DNA of 53,739 bases from Planctomycetota bacterium (GCA_016872675.1 VGZG01000016.1:1-53739); one strand, 5' to 3'. Numbered from the stretch's first letter, positions 35,081 to 48,308 are shown. The notes: generated by a model not told the origin, from the sequence alone. Made by a program: numbers and translations.

Positions 35081-36583
35081 TCAGAATGAACCGACGTTGG
35101 CCTGCACCGCGTTCGACGCCGACGCGCCGACGAGGTTGAAGGCGAAGTCGAACGCCAACGGCACGTACTGGTGGTGCAACTGCGTGCCAACCAGCGCCGG
35201 CACGTTCGGGATGGCGAGCGCGTAGGTCGCAGCACCGGCCGCCGGCACGAGCGCGTCGACGACGTCGGGGTTGGCGTAGAGCGTGCAGCCAGCGCCCGCC
35301 TGCGGCAGCGCGATCGCCAACGGCAACGCCGTCGGCGCGAGGCCGAGGACGCCGAGCACGATGCTGAGCGGCGGCAGGTTGGTGCAGCGCGAGCGGAACG
35401 TCTGACCGAGCATCGGGTACTCGCTGACGGCGAGCGCCGGCACGCCGCCCTGGCCGGCGCAGCCGGCGCCGGTGGCGACCACGGACGCCGCGCACGAACT
35501 GTCCAGGTTGACGAAGCGCGGCGAGACCACGCCGTTCGCTTGCGCGAAGTCGCCGCCAATGGCGAGGTTGCCGTTGCGCAACTTGCCGATGGTCTGGACC
35601 AGTCCGTTGGTGCCCGAGCCGAAGCCCGTCCAGGTCGCGCCGTTCCACTTCGCGAGGTTGCCGGTGGCGACCGGTCCAGCCGCGTTGAAGGAACCGCCGA
35701 CGATCAGGTCGCCATTGGGCAGCGCGGCGAGCGCGGTCACCGGACCCGACACGCCAGCGCCGAGGCTCGACCAAGCGCCGCCGCTCCACTGAGCGACGTG
35801 CGGCGCAGCGACGCCGCCAGCGGTGACGAACGAGCCGCCTACCAGGATGTCGCCGTTGGGACGCGTGGCGACGGCGGCGCCGCCGAACAGTCCGAGGCCC
35901 GAGCCGAGCGCGAGCCACTGGCTGCCATTCCACTGCGCGATGCCGTTGACGACGGTGGCCCCCGACGCGGTGAACGAACCGACGGCGACGAGCGCACCCG
36001 CTGGCGTGACGGCGAGGCCGCGCACGACGCCGTTGAAGCCGGCGCCGAGCGCCGACCAGGCCGTGCCGTTCCACCGCGCGATGTTGCTCGCCGGCTGCGC
36101 GCCGGCGCTGTTGAACGCGCCGCCCGCGACGAGATCGCCGCTGGGCAGCACGGCGAGCGCGCTGACCGCGGCGCCGAAGATCGCTTGCTGGCTCATGCCG
36201 CTGCCGAGCGCCGACCAGTTGGCGCCATCCCACTTGGCGATGCCGTTCGCGGTCGACGCGCCGGCCACCGTGAACGAGCCGCCGACGACGATCTCGCCGT
36301 TCGGCAGGCGCAGGACCGACAGCGCGTCGCCGTTCAGGCCAGCACCCAGCGCCTGCCACTGGCCATTCTGGAAGCGGACGGCGCGGTTGGCGGGAACCCC
36401 CTGGAACGTCGTGAAGCGGCCGACGACGTGCACGATGTCGGTGTCGTCCCACACGCCGGTCACGGTGCCGTCGGCGCCGGCGGCGTTGCCGTTCCAGGTG
36501 TAGGTGCATTGCGCCTGCGCTTGGCTGGCGGCAATGAGAGCGAGGGCGGTGGCGAGCAGGCTGACGGTGGAGCGGTGGTGCAT
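35081..36583 (-). CDS. Secreted seven-repeat beta-propeller protein
   Basis: A 500-residue protein from ATG 36583, which gives a signal peptide (MHHRSTVSLLATALALIAASQAQA). Residues ~45-370 hold about seven repeats of ~45 residues built on 'LPNGDLVVGGSF..AG......IA.WNG..W.ALG.G', a Kelch-like/RCC1-like pattern that should form a beta-propeller. The C-terminal ~125 residues form a distinct module (GAGCAGQGGVPALAVSEYPMLG... and SNAVQANVG) rich in Gly, Pro and Leu with paired Cys, seen repeatedly at the C termini of exported planctomycete proteins (from my knowledge). It may be a cell-surface sorting or adhesion domain. No catalytic site is recognised. It lies alone, with the CRTAC1 gene 123 nt upstream on the same strand. 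Confidence 0.8.
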   Translation of the reverse strand: MHHRSTVSLLATALALIAASQAQAQCTYTWNGNAAGADGTVTGVWDDTDIVHVVGRFTTFQGVPANRAVRFQNGQWQALGAGLNGDALSVLRLPNGEIVVGGSFTVAGASTANGIAKWDGANWSALGSGMSQQAIFGAAVSALAVLPSGDLVAGGAFNSAGAQPASNIARWNGTAWSALGAGFNGVVRGLAVTPAGALVAVGSFTASGATVVNGIAQWNGSQWLALGSGLGLFGGAAVATRPNGDILVGGSFVTAGGVAAPHVAQWSGGAWSSLGAGVSGPVTALAALPNGDLIVGGSFNAAGPVATGNLAKWNGATWTGFGSGTNGLVQTIGKLRNGNLAIGGDFAQANGVVSPRFVNLDSSCAASVVATGAGCAGQGGVPALAVSEYPMLGQTFRSRCTNLPPLSIVLGVLGLAPTALPLAIALPQAGAGCTLYANPDVVDALVPAAGAATYALAIPNVPALVGTQLHHQYVPLAFDFAFNLVGASASNAVQANVGSF

Positions 36584-36706
36584 GGGGCTGAGCGGTGGGC
36601 GAGACGTAGGATTCTGCCTCATCCTTGCGCGTCTGTCAGGCCGCGGGATCGGCTCGGATGCGACCGCTGCGCTCCGACGCTTGCGCTCCGCCGCAGCCAT
36701 GCGCCG

Positions 36707-39700
36707 TCAGCGCGGCAGCGCCGGCAGTTCTTCGTAGCCCTTGCCGTCGTGCAGGAAGCGCTGCACCGCGTCCGCGGGCCAGAACCAGGACGACGGGCCG
36801 TGGCTCAGGTAGCTGCTACCGGCGCCGGTCTCGATCGCGCGCGTGCGGCCATCGCTCAGCGTGGCGCGATGCCGACGGCCAACGCCCTGCGGATTGCCGG
36901 CCGGCCCGCGCTTGCTCACGCGGAAGGCATCCCCCGGCCAGCGCGCCGACCACAGCGGCCCGTCGTTGCGGCTGCCGAGCAGGGTCGGGCCGGCAGCGAT
37001 GAGCGCCTTGTGGTCGCCGAGCTGCACGAGGCCGTGCTCAGCGGGCGGCACGACCGCCAGCACGCCGGCGACGTCGCGCAGCACCAGCAGCGTGCCGCCG
37101 TCGAGGCGTCCCGTCTCCGGCTCCGGCGCGTAGCTGTTCTCAGCGGCGATCAGGTCGTTGCCGGCGGCAACCATGCCGAAGAGCGGCGCCAACTGCGCGA
37201 GGCGTGGCAGCGGCAGGACGGTGAAGCGGCCGCCGCCGTCGTTGCGCAGCAGGCTGTTGGCGAGCGTCGTCGCGCGCAGTTGCCCGCAGTTCGCCAGCTT
37301 GTCCTGGCCGTAGATCTCGGGCAGCAGCGCGCGCGCGAACAGGTCGTAGGTCGGAAAGCGCTGCTTGAGCGCCGGCATCGCCTGGCTGCTGCAGCTGCGG
37401 CCGCGCACCGGCAGCAGCTTGTCGCCGTCGTACTTCGCTTCGATCAGGTCGCGCGTGCCGTTGTCGTCGAAGTCGCCGAAGTAGAGGGCGGCGGGTTGCT
37501 CGGGCGACGCCTTGTACTTGCTGTTCAGCCCCTGGTTGCCGGCGACGTAGTCGAGGTCGCCGTCGGCGTCGCAGTCCCACGCGCACAGGCTGTTCCACCA
37601 GCCGACGTGCGGCGACAGCCCGGCGGCGGCCGTGGCGTCGGCGAAGCGGCCGCCGTCGTTGCGCAGGAAACGGATCGGCTGCCAGTGCGCCGCGACCAGC
37701 AGGTCCGGATCGCCGTCGCCATCGGCGTCGCTGAAGATCGCGCAGGTCACCATGCCGGCGGTCAGCAAGGCCGGCGCGAACTCCGCGGTGGCGTCGACGA
37801 AGCGGCCGGCGTCGTTGCGGTAGAGGCGCGTCGGCGGCGCGTCGGGGTAGCGGCCGGGCACGAGCCGGCCGGCGACGCACAGGTCGAGGTCGCCGTCGCC
37901 GTCGACGTCGGCCGCAGCGGCGTGGCCCGATGACGTCCGCACGTCGGGCAATGCGTCGTCGTCGCGGACGAAGCGCCGGCCGCCGTCGTTGCGGTAGAGG
38001 CGGTCGCGCAGCGCGGCGTGGCCTTCGGGCAGGTCGGCGCCGCCGCTGGCGACGAACAGGTCGAGGTCGCCGTCGCGGTCGTGGTCGAGCCAGAGCACGC
38101 CGAGGTCTTCGCAGCCGGCGTCGGCCTGCCACGGTCCGGCCTGCGATTGCCAGCCCGTCGGCGTGGCGAGGTAGAGCGCCGCTTCCTGGCCACGGGCACC
38201 GCCGACGAACAGGTCGTCGTCGCCATCGCCGTCGGCGTCGCCAAGGGCGAGGCCAGGGCCGAGACGCGAAACGCCGGCCGGCAGCAGCGGCTGGTCGCGG
38301 TACTCGTCGAAGTCATCGTCGCGGTGCGTGTATGGCGGCGGCGGTGGCGCGGGCGGGGTCGCGGCGCGCGGCGCGCGCGCTGCCGCGGCAGCCGTCGGCT
38401 CGCGCACGGTGTGGCACTGGCCTGCGCGCACGTCGCGCAGCGTCTGCACGCGGCCCGATGGCCACTCGATGCGCAGTTCGCTCGCCGCCGCAGCATCGCC
38501 GAGGCCGAAGTGCAACTCGGGCGCTTGGCCGGACAGGTAGCCGCGCGACGACCAACACTCACGCACCAGCACGCGGCCGTCGGGCAGCGTCGCGCTGGCG
38601 CGCGCGCCGAGGCCGAAGCGGTTGCCGCCCTGGCCCTGCAGGCGCACGGTGAAGGCGTTGCCGTCGGCGGTGCGGTTCTCGTACACGGCCGCCGGGCTGT
38701 TCCAGTTGTTGACGACGACGTCGAGGTCGCCGTCGCCGTCGAGGTCGCAGACGGCGGCGCCGTGACTGACCGCCTCGAGGTCGAGGCCCCAGTCGGCGCC
38801 GGTCGTGGCGAACTGCAGGTGGCCGAGGTTGCGCAGCGCGAGGTTGCGCTCGGGCACCGAGCGCACGTTCTGGATCAGGTCGATGGCGGCGCGCTGGCGG
38901 CCTTCGGCCCACAGCGCCTTGACGCGCAGGTCGAGGTCGGGGTCCGTGTCGAAGCGCGCGATGCCGTTGGTGGCGAAGACGTCGAGCCGAGAGTCGTTGT
39001 CGAGGTCGCCGAACAGCACGCTCCAGGTCCAGTCGGTGCTGGCAAGCCCGGCGAGATGCGCCGCTTCCTGGAACACGCCGAGGCCGGTGTTGCGCAGCAG
39101 GGCGTTGCGCATCACCTGCGGCGGCCGGCTGTGCAGCAGCACGGCGCGCTCCTCGTCCATGTCGCCCATGAGCACCTTCGCCTTCGCGTGCGTGGTCATG
39201 CTCATGTCGGCGACCAGCAGGTCGAGGTGGCCATCGCCGTCGGCGTCGCCGGCGTCGCTGCCCATGCCGTAGTACGCGGTGTGCGGCACGACCTCCGCAG
39301 TGACGTCGCGGAAGCGGCCGCCGCCTTCGTTGTGGTACAGCGTGTCCGGCGATTCGAGGTCGTTGGCCACGTACAGGTCGGGCAGACCGTCGTGGTCGTA
39401 GTCCCACCAGGTCGCCGACAGGCCCATGCCGTTGCCGGCGATCCCGGCGGCGGCGCTGACGTCGACGAAGCGGCCGCCGACGTTGCGCAGCAGGCGATCT
39501 GGCTGGCCGGCGATGAAGCGTTGGCCGCGGAAGACCAGGAAGTGCTCGCGCAGCGCCGCCGGCAGGTCATCGTCGCGGCGCAGGCCGTCGGCGCGCGCGA
39601 GGTCGTCGAGTTGCTGCAACTGCGCCAGCGTCGGCGCCATCGCGGCGGGCGTGCGGGTCGTTGCGGCGCCCGGCCGGAAGCCGCCGAGAACCTCCGGCGT

Positions 39701-40318
39701 CAGCGCCCAGCCCGGATGTAGCGCGCGGTTGGTGAGCAGATAGCAGTCGAGCTGGCCATCGCGGTCGTAGTCGGCGAAGGCGGCCATCGTCGACGCGGCG
39801 GCGATGTCGAGCCCGAACCTCGCCGCGTTCTCGCGGAAGGTGCCGTCGCCCTGGTTCTCGTACAGCAGGTTCTTCGCCTCGAGATTGCAGACGTACAGGT
39901 CGAGGTCGCCGTCGCCGTCGAGGTCGACGAAGCAGGCGCCAGTGCCCCAGGCATCGCCGCCATCGACGCCGCCGGCGCTCGCGGTGGCGTCTTCGAAGCG
40001 CATCGGCGCCACCTGGCGGAACAAACGGTTGGGCCCATCCTGCGACACCAGGTACAGGTCGAGGTCGCCGTCGCCGTCGTAGTCGCCGGTCGCCAGGCCC
40101 GCGCCGTTGGTCAGGTACGTGTAGGCGTTCTCGCGGCGCAGTTCGTTGGTGAAGGCCAGGCCGGTCGCCGCGGGCGGCAGCAGACGGAAACGTGGCCCGT
40201 CGCCGCCGGCTGTCGGCCGCAGCGGCGTCGTCGTCCACGCTGAGCCCGGGTCGGCCCCGCAGGCAGCGGCGAGGGTCAGCAACAGGCTGGCGGCAGGAAA
40301 ACGACGGGTCGCGAGCAT
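36707..40318 (-). CDS. CRTAC1-type FG-GAP/ASPIC-UnbV lipoprotein
   Basis: A 1203-residue exported protein. A signal peptide ending in LAAAC (Cys20) marks a lipoprotein. Residues ~70-550 are FG-GAP/VCBS repeats with many D-x-D-G-D-G-D-L-D calcium-binding loops. An ASPIC/UnbV domain follows (about 551-640; GNRFGLGARASATLPDGR...GYLSGQAPELHFGLG), then a Pro/Ala linker (645-660) and a second FG-GAP array (about 675-1090). At the C-terminal end is a second, degenerate UnbV-like segment (NPQGVGRRHRATLSDGR...SYLSHGPSSWFW). The repeats form Ca2+-dependent beta-propellers like integrin alpha chains. Proteins of this type are abundant in Planctomycetota and are usually surface or periplasmic binding proteins. 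The ligand is unknown. ATG 40318 is the start. Confidence 0.88.
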   Translation of the reverse strand: MLATRRFPAASLLLTLAAACGADPGSAWTTTPLRPTAGGDGPRFRLLPPAATGLAFTNELRRENAYTYLTNGAGLATGDYDGDGDLDLYLVSQDGPNRLFRQVAPMRFEDATASAGGVDGGDAWGTGACFVDLDGDGDLDLYVCNLEAKNLLYENQGDGTFRENAARFGLDIAAASTMAAFADYDRDGQLDCYLLTNRALHPGWALTPEVLGGFRPGAATTRTPAAMAPTLAQLQQLDDLARADGLRRDDDLPAALREHFLVFRGQRFIAGQPDRLLRNVGGRFVDVSAAAGIAGNGMGLSATWWDYDHDGLPDLYVANDLESPDTLYHNEGGGRFRDVTAEVVPHTAYYGMGSDAGDADGDGHLDLLVADMSMTTHAKAKVLMGDMDEERAVLLHSRPPQVMRNALLRNTGLGVFQEAAHLAGLASTDWTWSVLFGDLDNDSRLDVFATNGIARFDTDPDLDLRVKALWAEGRQRAAIDLIQNVRSVPERNLALRNLGHLQFATTGADWGLDLEAVSHGAAVCDLDGDGDLDVVVNNWNSPAAVYENRTADGNAFTVRLQGQGGNRFGLGARASATLPDGRVLVRECWSSRGYLSGQAPELHFGLGDAAAASELRIEWPSGRVQTLRDVRAGQCHTVREPTAAAAARAPRAATPPAPPPPPYTHRDDDFDEYRDQPLLPAGVSRLGPGLALGDADGDGDDDLFVGGARGQEAALYLATPTGWQSQAGPWQADAGCEDLGVLWLDHDRDGDLDLFVASGGADLPEGHAALRDRLYRNDGGRRFVRDDDALPDVRTSSGHAAAADVDGDGDLDLCVAGRLVPGRYPDAPPTRLYRNDAGRFVDATAEFAPALLTAGMVTCAIFSDADGDGDPDLLVAAHWQPIRFLRNDGGRFADATAAAGLSPHVGWWNSLCAWDCDADGDLDYVAGNQGLNSKYKASPEQPAALYFGDFDDNGTRDLIEAKYDGDKLLPVRGRSCSSQAMPALKQRFPTYDLFARALLPEIYGQDKLANCGQLRATTLANSLLRNDGGGRFTVLPLPRLAQLAPLFGMVAAGNDLIAAENSYAPEPETGRLDGGTLLVLRDVAGVLAVVPPAEHGLVQLGDHKALIAAGPTLLGSRNDGPLWSARWPGDAFRVSKRGPAGNPQGVGRRHRATLSDGRTRAIETGAGSSYLSHGPSSWFWPADAVQRFLHDGKGYEELPALPR

Positions 40319-40476
40319 CCGAGGGCGTGGGCGCGGCAGAATGTAGGGCCGTCTGTAACCCAGGGCGCTGCAGCCTGCACATTCCTGCTGCCCGGCGAAA
40401 AAGGTTTGGCTTTTGTTCGGGTTGGTGTTAGGGTGTGCGCTTTGCTACGAAACCGCGCCCAGGGAGGGCATCCGTG

Positions 40477-41670
<1,194 letters not shown>

Positions 41671-41674
41671 CGCG

Positions 41675-41689
41675 CGCTCGCTGCGAGCG
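41675..41689 (+). terminator. Hairpin after recA
   Basis: CGCTCG (41675-41680) pairs with CGAGCG (41684-41689) around a CTG loop, five nt after the recA stop. A second GC-rich inverted repeat (CCGCGC...GCGCGG) follows. There is no T tract, so this may or may not separate recA from alaS. Confidence 0.3.
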
Positions 41690-41854
41690 TGGGCCGCGCG
41701 GCGCTTGCCGCGGCGCGGATGGCCGCGTTTTGGGGCACGTGCTCTGCGGCCGCGTTGCGCCGGCGGGCCGCCGCGGTGGCGGCCAAGCCCGTCGCGCTTC
41801 CGACCGGCGACGGTGTTCGCTACAACCGGCGCCCCGAGCCCCTGCGGGTATCCC

Positions 41855-44524
<2,670 letters not shown>

Positions 44525-44631
44525 CCTGCGGCTGCGCGGGGGCCGCAGTCAGCGCCGCCAAGCACGGGTCCCGACGCGGGTTGCGCTGGCGCAACCGCGG
44601 CCGACCCGAGGCCGGAGCGGCGGGATCGCGG

Positions 44632-44659
44632 TTGACACGGGGGGGCCGGTCCGTACTCT
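44632..44659 (+). promoter_or_regulatory. Sigma-70-type promoter before rpmF-plsX-fab genes
   Basis: A perfect TTGACA at 44632-44637 and TACTCT at 44654-44659 are separated by 16 nt. They lie about 65 bp before the rpmF ATG, giving room for a short untranslated leader. The element resembles the tRNA-Glu promoter in spacing and -10 sequence. Confidence 0.6.
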
Positions 44660-44730
44660 GGTCGCCCCTTTCCACGCCTCAGTCCCGGCGACGCCGCGGC
44701 TTGGCCGGGAACGTTCGCAGGTATCGCAAC

Positions 44731-44913
44731 ATGGCAAATCCGAAGAGAAAGCTCAGCCGCGCGAGCAAGGGGCACCGCCGCGCCCACCTGGCGCTCACGC
44801 GCACCCAGCTCGTCCGCTGCACGCACTGCGGTGCGATGATTCGCCCGCACACGATCTGCAAGGCCTGTGGTCACTACCGCGGCCGACAGATCATGGTCGC
44901 CGACAACGGGTAA
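44731..44913 (+). CDS. rpmF: Ribosomal protein bL32
   Basis: A 60-residue basic protein: MANPKRKLSRASKGHRRAHL with the later CTHCGAMIRPHTICKACGHYRGRQI, where four Cys form the zinc ribbon of the C+ type of L32. It is part of the 50S subunit near the peptidyl transferase exit region. ATG 44731 gives the canonical MA-P-K-x-K start; the frame is open upstream but non-coding. The rpmF-plsX-fabH order is a classic bacterial arrangement linking ribosome and lipid synthesis. The usual upstream DUF177 (YceD) gene is missing. A 231-bp spacer follows before plsX. Confidence 0.97.
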   Translation: MANPKRKLSRASKGHRRAHLALTRTQLVRCTHCGAMIRPHTICKACGHYRGRQIMVADNG

Positions 44914-44983
44914 CCGCCGACGGAGCCGGTCTGGCAGGCAGCCGGTTCGCGCTCGCCCGGCAGGATGGCAAAAGGGTTGAGTG

Positions 44984-45010
44984 GGCGGGCTCGCTCTGGC
45001 ATCGCCCGCC
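44984..45010 (+). terminator. Hairpin between rpmF and plsX
   Basis: GGCGGGC (44984-44990) pairs with GCCCGCC (45004-45010) around a 13-nt loop, 70 nt past the rpmF stop. It could be a partial terminator or attenuator separating rpmF from the lipid genes. No T run follows. Confidence 0.25.
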
Positions 45011-45144
45011 TGTTGGCGCGATAGTCATGGCGCCTCTCGGGCCGCTGCGGCCTCTGCGGCTGGGCGGTTGGTTAGGGAGGCGCGTCGTCCGACGCCAACG
45101 TCCTAACGCGCCCATCGTCGGCACTCCCCACACCCCAGGGAACC

Positions 45145-46149
45145 ATGAGCAAGGTCGTACTCGATGCGATTGGCGGCGATCACGGCGCGAAGGAGTGCAT
45201 CTCCGGCGTGGCCTTGGCGCTCCGGAAGGGCTTCGTCCGCCCGGACCAGATCGTCCTGACTGGTCCCCGCGCGGAAGTCGTCGCCGCCATGCGCGCCCAG
45301 AACCTGACCGAGAGCGTGCTGGTGATCGACGCGCCTGACATCCTGACCGACACCGACTCGCCGACGGACGCCGCGCGCAAGAAGCCGCGCAACAGCATCA
45401 TGCTGGGCGTCCAGGAACTGCGCGAAGGCCGAGCCGGCGCGTTCGTCAGCGCGGGCTCGACCGGCACGGTGGTGGCGGCGGCGACTCTCGGCCTCGGCTG
45501 CCTGGAAGGCATCCGTCGCCCGGCGATCGGCGCGATCATCCAGGGCGAAAAGAACCCGTTCCTGCTGCTCGACGTCGGCGCCAACCCGCAGCCCAAGGTC
45601 CATCACCTGGCGCAATACGCCCTGATGGGATCGGCCTACTACCAGGGCACGTTCGGGGTCGCCGAACCCAAGGTCGGCATCCTGAACATCGGCAGTGAGG
45701 AATTGAAGGGCAACCCGCTGGTGCGCGAGGCACGCGCGCTGATGAAGCAGATGCCGATCCACTTCCACGGCAACATCGAAGGCATCGAGCTGTTCTCCGG
45801 CGACTGCCACGTCGTGGTCACCGACGGCTTCACCGGCAACGTCGTGCTGAAGGTCAGCGAGGGTCTGGCGGAGTACCTGCTGCGCATGGTCTTCGGCCTG
45901 ATGCAGAAGGTCGGTGTCGAACCGCAGAAGATGGGCGCCGTGAAGCAAGGCATCATGCCGCGCCTCGACTTCACCGAGTACGGTGGCGCGCTGCTGCTTG
46001 GCGTCAACGGCTGCGTGACGATCTGCCACGGTCGCTCGACCGCGCCGGCGTTCGCCAACGCGATCCGCTTCGCCATCCGCGCCGTGGACGCCAAGGTCAA
46101 CGAGCACATCGTGCAGGCTGCGCGCGCGTACGAGACGCCGCAAGCCTAG
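45145..46149 (+). CDS. plsX: Phosphate acyltransferase PlsX
   Basis: A 334-residue protein. The start VVLDAIGGDHGAKE, SAGSTGTVVAAATLGLG, LLLDVGANPQPKVHHLAQYA and GFTGNVVLKVSEG are characteristic PlsX segments. It makes acyl-phosphate from acyl-ACP and phosphate, feeding PlsY for lysophosphatidic acid synthesis. ATG 45145 is preceded by CCAGGGAACC, a modest Shine-Dalgarno site. Next is fabH after 48 nt. Confidence 0.96.
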   Translation: MSKVVLDAIGGDHGAKECISGVALALRKGFVRPDQIVLTGPRAEVVAAMRAQNLTESVLVIDAPDILTDTDSPTDAARKKPRNSIMLGVQELREGRAGAFVSAGSTGTVVAAATLGLGCLEGIRRPAIGAIIQGEKNPFLLLDVGANPQPKVHHLAQYALMGSAYYQGTFGVAEPKVGILNIGSEELKGNPLVREARALMKQMPIHFHGNIEGIELFSGDCHVVVTDGFTGNVVLKVSEGLAEYLLRMVFGLMQKVGVEPQKMGAVKQGIMPRLDFTEYGGALLLGVNGCVTICHGRSTAPAFANAIRFAIRAVDAKVNEHIVQAARAYETPQA

Positions 46150-46197
46150 CCCAACGCATGAACGCCAATCGCCCCGCCGACGGCAGGAGCCGCTGAA

Positions 46198-47187
46198 ATG
46201 GCAAAAGTCATCCCGGTCGGCATCGCCGGGCTCGGTCGCTATGTGCCGGAGAAGCTGCTGACGAACGCCGACCTCGAGAAGATGGTCGACACGTCGGACG
46301 AGTGGATCGTGCAGCGCACGGGCATTCGCGAGCGCCGCCTTGCCGCGCCGGCGCAGGTCACCAGCACCCTCGCACTCGCGGCGGCGCGCCAGGCGCTCGC
46401 CGACGCCAACATGCCGGCCGAGGAACTCGACCTCGTCATCTGCGCGACGATCACCGGGGACCAGCCCTTCCCGGCGACGGCATGCCGCATCGGCCTCGAC
46501 CTCGGCGCCAAGAAAGCCGGCGGCTTCGACCTCGCCGCTGCGTGCAGCGGCTTCGTGTTCGCCTCCCAGGTCGCCGCCGGTCTGGTCGGCTCGGGGCAGT
46601 TCCGCAACGTCTTGGTCGTCGGCGCCGAGATCCTGAGTCGCATTCTCGACTACACCGACCGCAACACCTGCGTGCTGTTCGGCGATGGCTCGGGCGCGGC
46701 GGTGTTCACCTCGCTCGAGCGCGCCGGCCGCGGTGAATTCCTCGGCGGCTCGATCAGCATGGAAGGCGGCGCCGAGACCATCCTGGCGCTGCCAGGCGGC
46801 GGCAGCCGCCATCCAGCGAGTCAGGACTCGGTCAACCAGCGCCTGCACTTCATGAAGATGGGCGGCACCAAGGTGTTCCGCTTCGCCGTCCGCGTGTTCG
46901 CGGAACTGGTGCAAGGCGTCATCGACAAGTATGGCCGCGACCAGATCGGCGTGATCATCCCGCACCAGGTCAACCAGCGCATCATCGAAGCGGCGATGGA
47001 GCAGTTGGGCATGCCGATGGACTTCGTGTTCAGCAACATCGATCGCTACGGCAACACGTCCGCCGCATCGGTGCCGATCGCGCTGCGCGAGGCCTACGAC
47101 GCCGGTCGACTGCAGAAGGGCAAACTCGTGGTGATGCCGGCGTTTGGCGCCGGCATGGCCTGGGGCCATCTGCTGCTGCGCTGGTGA
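46198..47187 (+). CDS. fabH: Beta-ketoacyl-ACP synthase III
   Basis: A 329-residue protein. The catalytic triad is visible: Cys116 in AACSGFVFA, His in IIPHQVNQRIIEA and Asn in YGNTSAASVP. It condenses acetyl-CoA with malonyl-ACP to start fatty acid synthesis. The TSDEWIVQRTGIRERR motif near the N terminus is typical. A good AGGAG site lies 8 nt before ATG 46198. It is followed by fabG with no fabD between them. Confidence 0.96.
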   Translation: MAKVIPVGIAGLGRYVPEKLLTNADLEKMVDTSDEWIVQRTGIRERRLAAPAQVTSTLALAAARQALADANMPAEELDLVICATITGDQPFPATACRIGLDLGAKKAGGFDLAAACSGFVFASQVAAGLVGSGQFRNVLVVGAEILSRILDYTDRNTCVLFGDGSGAAVFTSLERAGRGEFLGGSISMEGGAETILALPGGGSRHPASQDSVNQRLHFMKMGGTKVFRFAVRVFAELVQGVIDKYGRDQIGVIIPHQVNQRIIEAAMEQLGMPMDFVFSNIDRYGNTSAASVPIALREAYDAGRLQKGKLVVMPAFGAGMAWGHLLLRW

Positions 47188-47212
47188 TCCGCACGACGCC
47201 GAGGAATCACTC

Positions 47213-47974
47213 ATGTCCCAATCGCTTCCGCTCTCTGGCAAGACCGCGCTGGTGACTGGCGCGTCGCGCGGCATCGGTCGGGCGGTCGCCGTCGCCTTGG
47301 CCGCTGCCGGCGCCAGTGTCTACTGCACGTCGACGAAGGCCGGTGGCTGCGACGAGACGGTCGCCGCCATCGGCGCGCTGCCGGCCGGCAGCGGCAAGGG
47401 CCGCGCCCTGGTCGTCGATGTCGCCGATGCCGCCTCGGTCGAAGCCATGGCCAAGCATCTGTTGGCCGAGGCCGGCACGCTGGAACTGCTGGTCAACAAC
47501 GCCGGCATCACCCGCGACGGCCTGTTCCTGCGCATGGGCGCCGACGACTTCGACGCCGTGATCGGCACGAACTTGCGCGGCGTCTTCCTGGTCTGCAAGG
47601 CGTTCAGCCGCACGCTGGCCAAGGCCAAGGGCGCGCGGATCGTCAACATCGGCTCGGTCGTCGGCATCACTGGCAACGCCGGCCAGGTCAACTACGCCGC
47701 CAGCAAGGCTGGCCTGATCGGCCTGACCAAGTCGCTGGCCCAGGAGTTCGCCGGCCGCGGCCTGACCGCCAACGTGGTCGCGCCGGGCTTCATCGCGACC
47801 GACATGACCGCGGCGCTGCCCCAGGAAATCCGCGATGGCATGCTCAAGAACATTCCCCTCAGCCGCTTCGGTGCGCCGGACGACATCGCCAAAACGGTGG
47901 TGTTCCTGTGCGGGGACGGCGCCTCGTACATCACGGGACAGACCCTCGTGGTGGACGGCGGCATGACCATGTAG
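47213..47974 (+). CDS. fabG: 3-oxoacyl-ACP reductase
   Basis: A 253-residue short-chain dehydrogenase. It has TGASRGIGRAVA (NADP(H)-binding TGxxxGIG), NNAGITRDGLFLRM, NIGSVVG (catalytic Ser) and YAASKAGLIG (YxxxK), plus the C-terminal TGQTLVVDGGMTM. It reduces 3-oxoacyl-ACP to 3-hydroxyacyl-ACP with NADPH. ATG 47213 follows a GAGGAA site and is 25 nt after the fabH stop. Longer upstream frames are non-family. Confidence 0.96.
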   Translation: MSQSLPLSGKTALVTGASRGIGRAVAVALAAAGASVYCTSTKAGGCDETVAAIGALPAGSGKGRALVVDVADAASVEAMAKHLLAEAGTLELLVNNAGITRDGLFLRMGADDFDAVIGTNLRGVFLVCKAFSRTLAKAKGARIVNIGSVVGITGNAGQVNYAASKAGLIGLTKSLAQEFAGRGLTANVVAPGFIATDMTAALPQEIRDGMLKNIPLSRFGAPDDIAKTVVFLCGDGASYITGQTLVVDGGMTM

Positions 47975-48062
47975 CTAGAGTTCCGCTTCCAAGATCTCCC
48001 CGGCGGTGGGGGTGACTCCTCCGCCACAGCCCTTTTCCCAAGTCCGTACGAGGCAAAGAACC

Positions 48063-48308
48063 GTGTCGAAGGCAGTCAACATCGAAGAGCGCGTCCACAA
48101 CATCGTCTGCGAGCAATTGGGCACCACCCGCGACAAGATCACGGCGGAGACGTCGTTCATCAACGACCTGGGCGCCGACTCGCTCGACACGGTCGAGCTC
48201 GTCATGGAGTTCGAGGACGAGTTCGAGATCAACATCCCGGACGAGGACGCCGAGAAGATCCAGACCGTCGGTGACGCGGTGAAGTACATCACCGGCAAGC
48301 TCAGCTGA
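48063..48308 (+). CDS. acpP: Acyl carrier protein
   Basis: An 81-residue acidic protein with the [20 protein letters not shown] motif. Ser40 is the 4'-phosphopantetheine attachment site. It carries growing acyl chains for the Fab enzymes around it. The start is GTG 48063, with an AGGCAAAG site upstream; the frame is open further upstream but the extra residues are not ACP-like. It lies 88 nt after fabG and 132 nt before fabF. Confidence 0.96.
   Translation: MSKAVNIEERVHNIVCEQLGTTRDKITAETSFINDLGADSLDTVELVMEFEDEFEINIPDEDAEKIQTVGDAVKYITGKLS

Noticed and set aside
35171-39721. Long forward open frames (920 and 567 codons) opposite the propeller and CRTAC1 genes
   Set aside because: They are antisense shadows; the reverse-strand proteins have repeats and signal peptides.
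40405-40440. A possible promoter or LexA box upstream of recA
   Set aside because: TTGGCT is followed 16 nt later by TTAGGG, a very poor -10, and no palindromic SOS box is visible.
45103-47274. A 723-codon reverse open frame opposite plsX and fabH
   Set aside because: It is antisense to conserved genes and has low-complexity composition.
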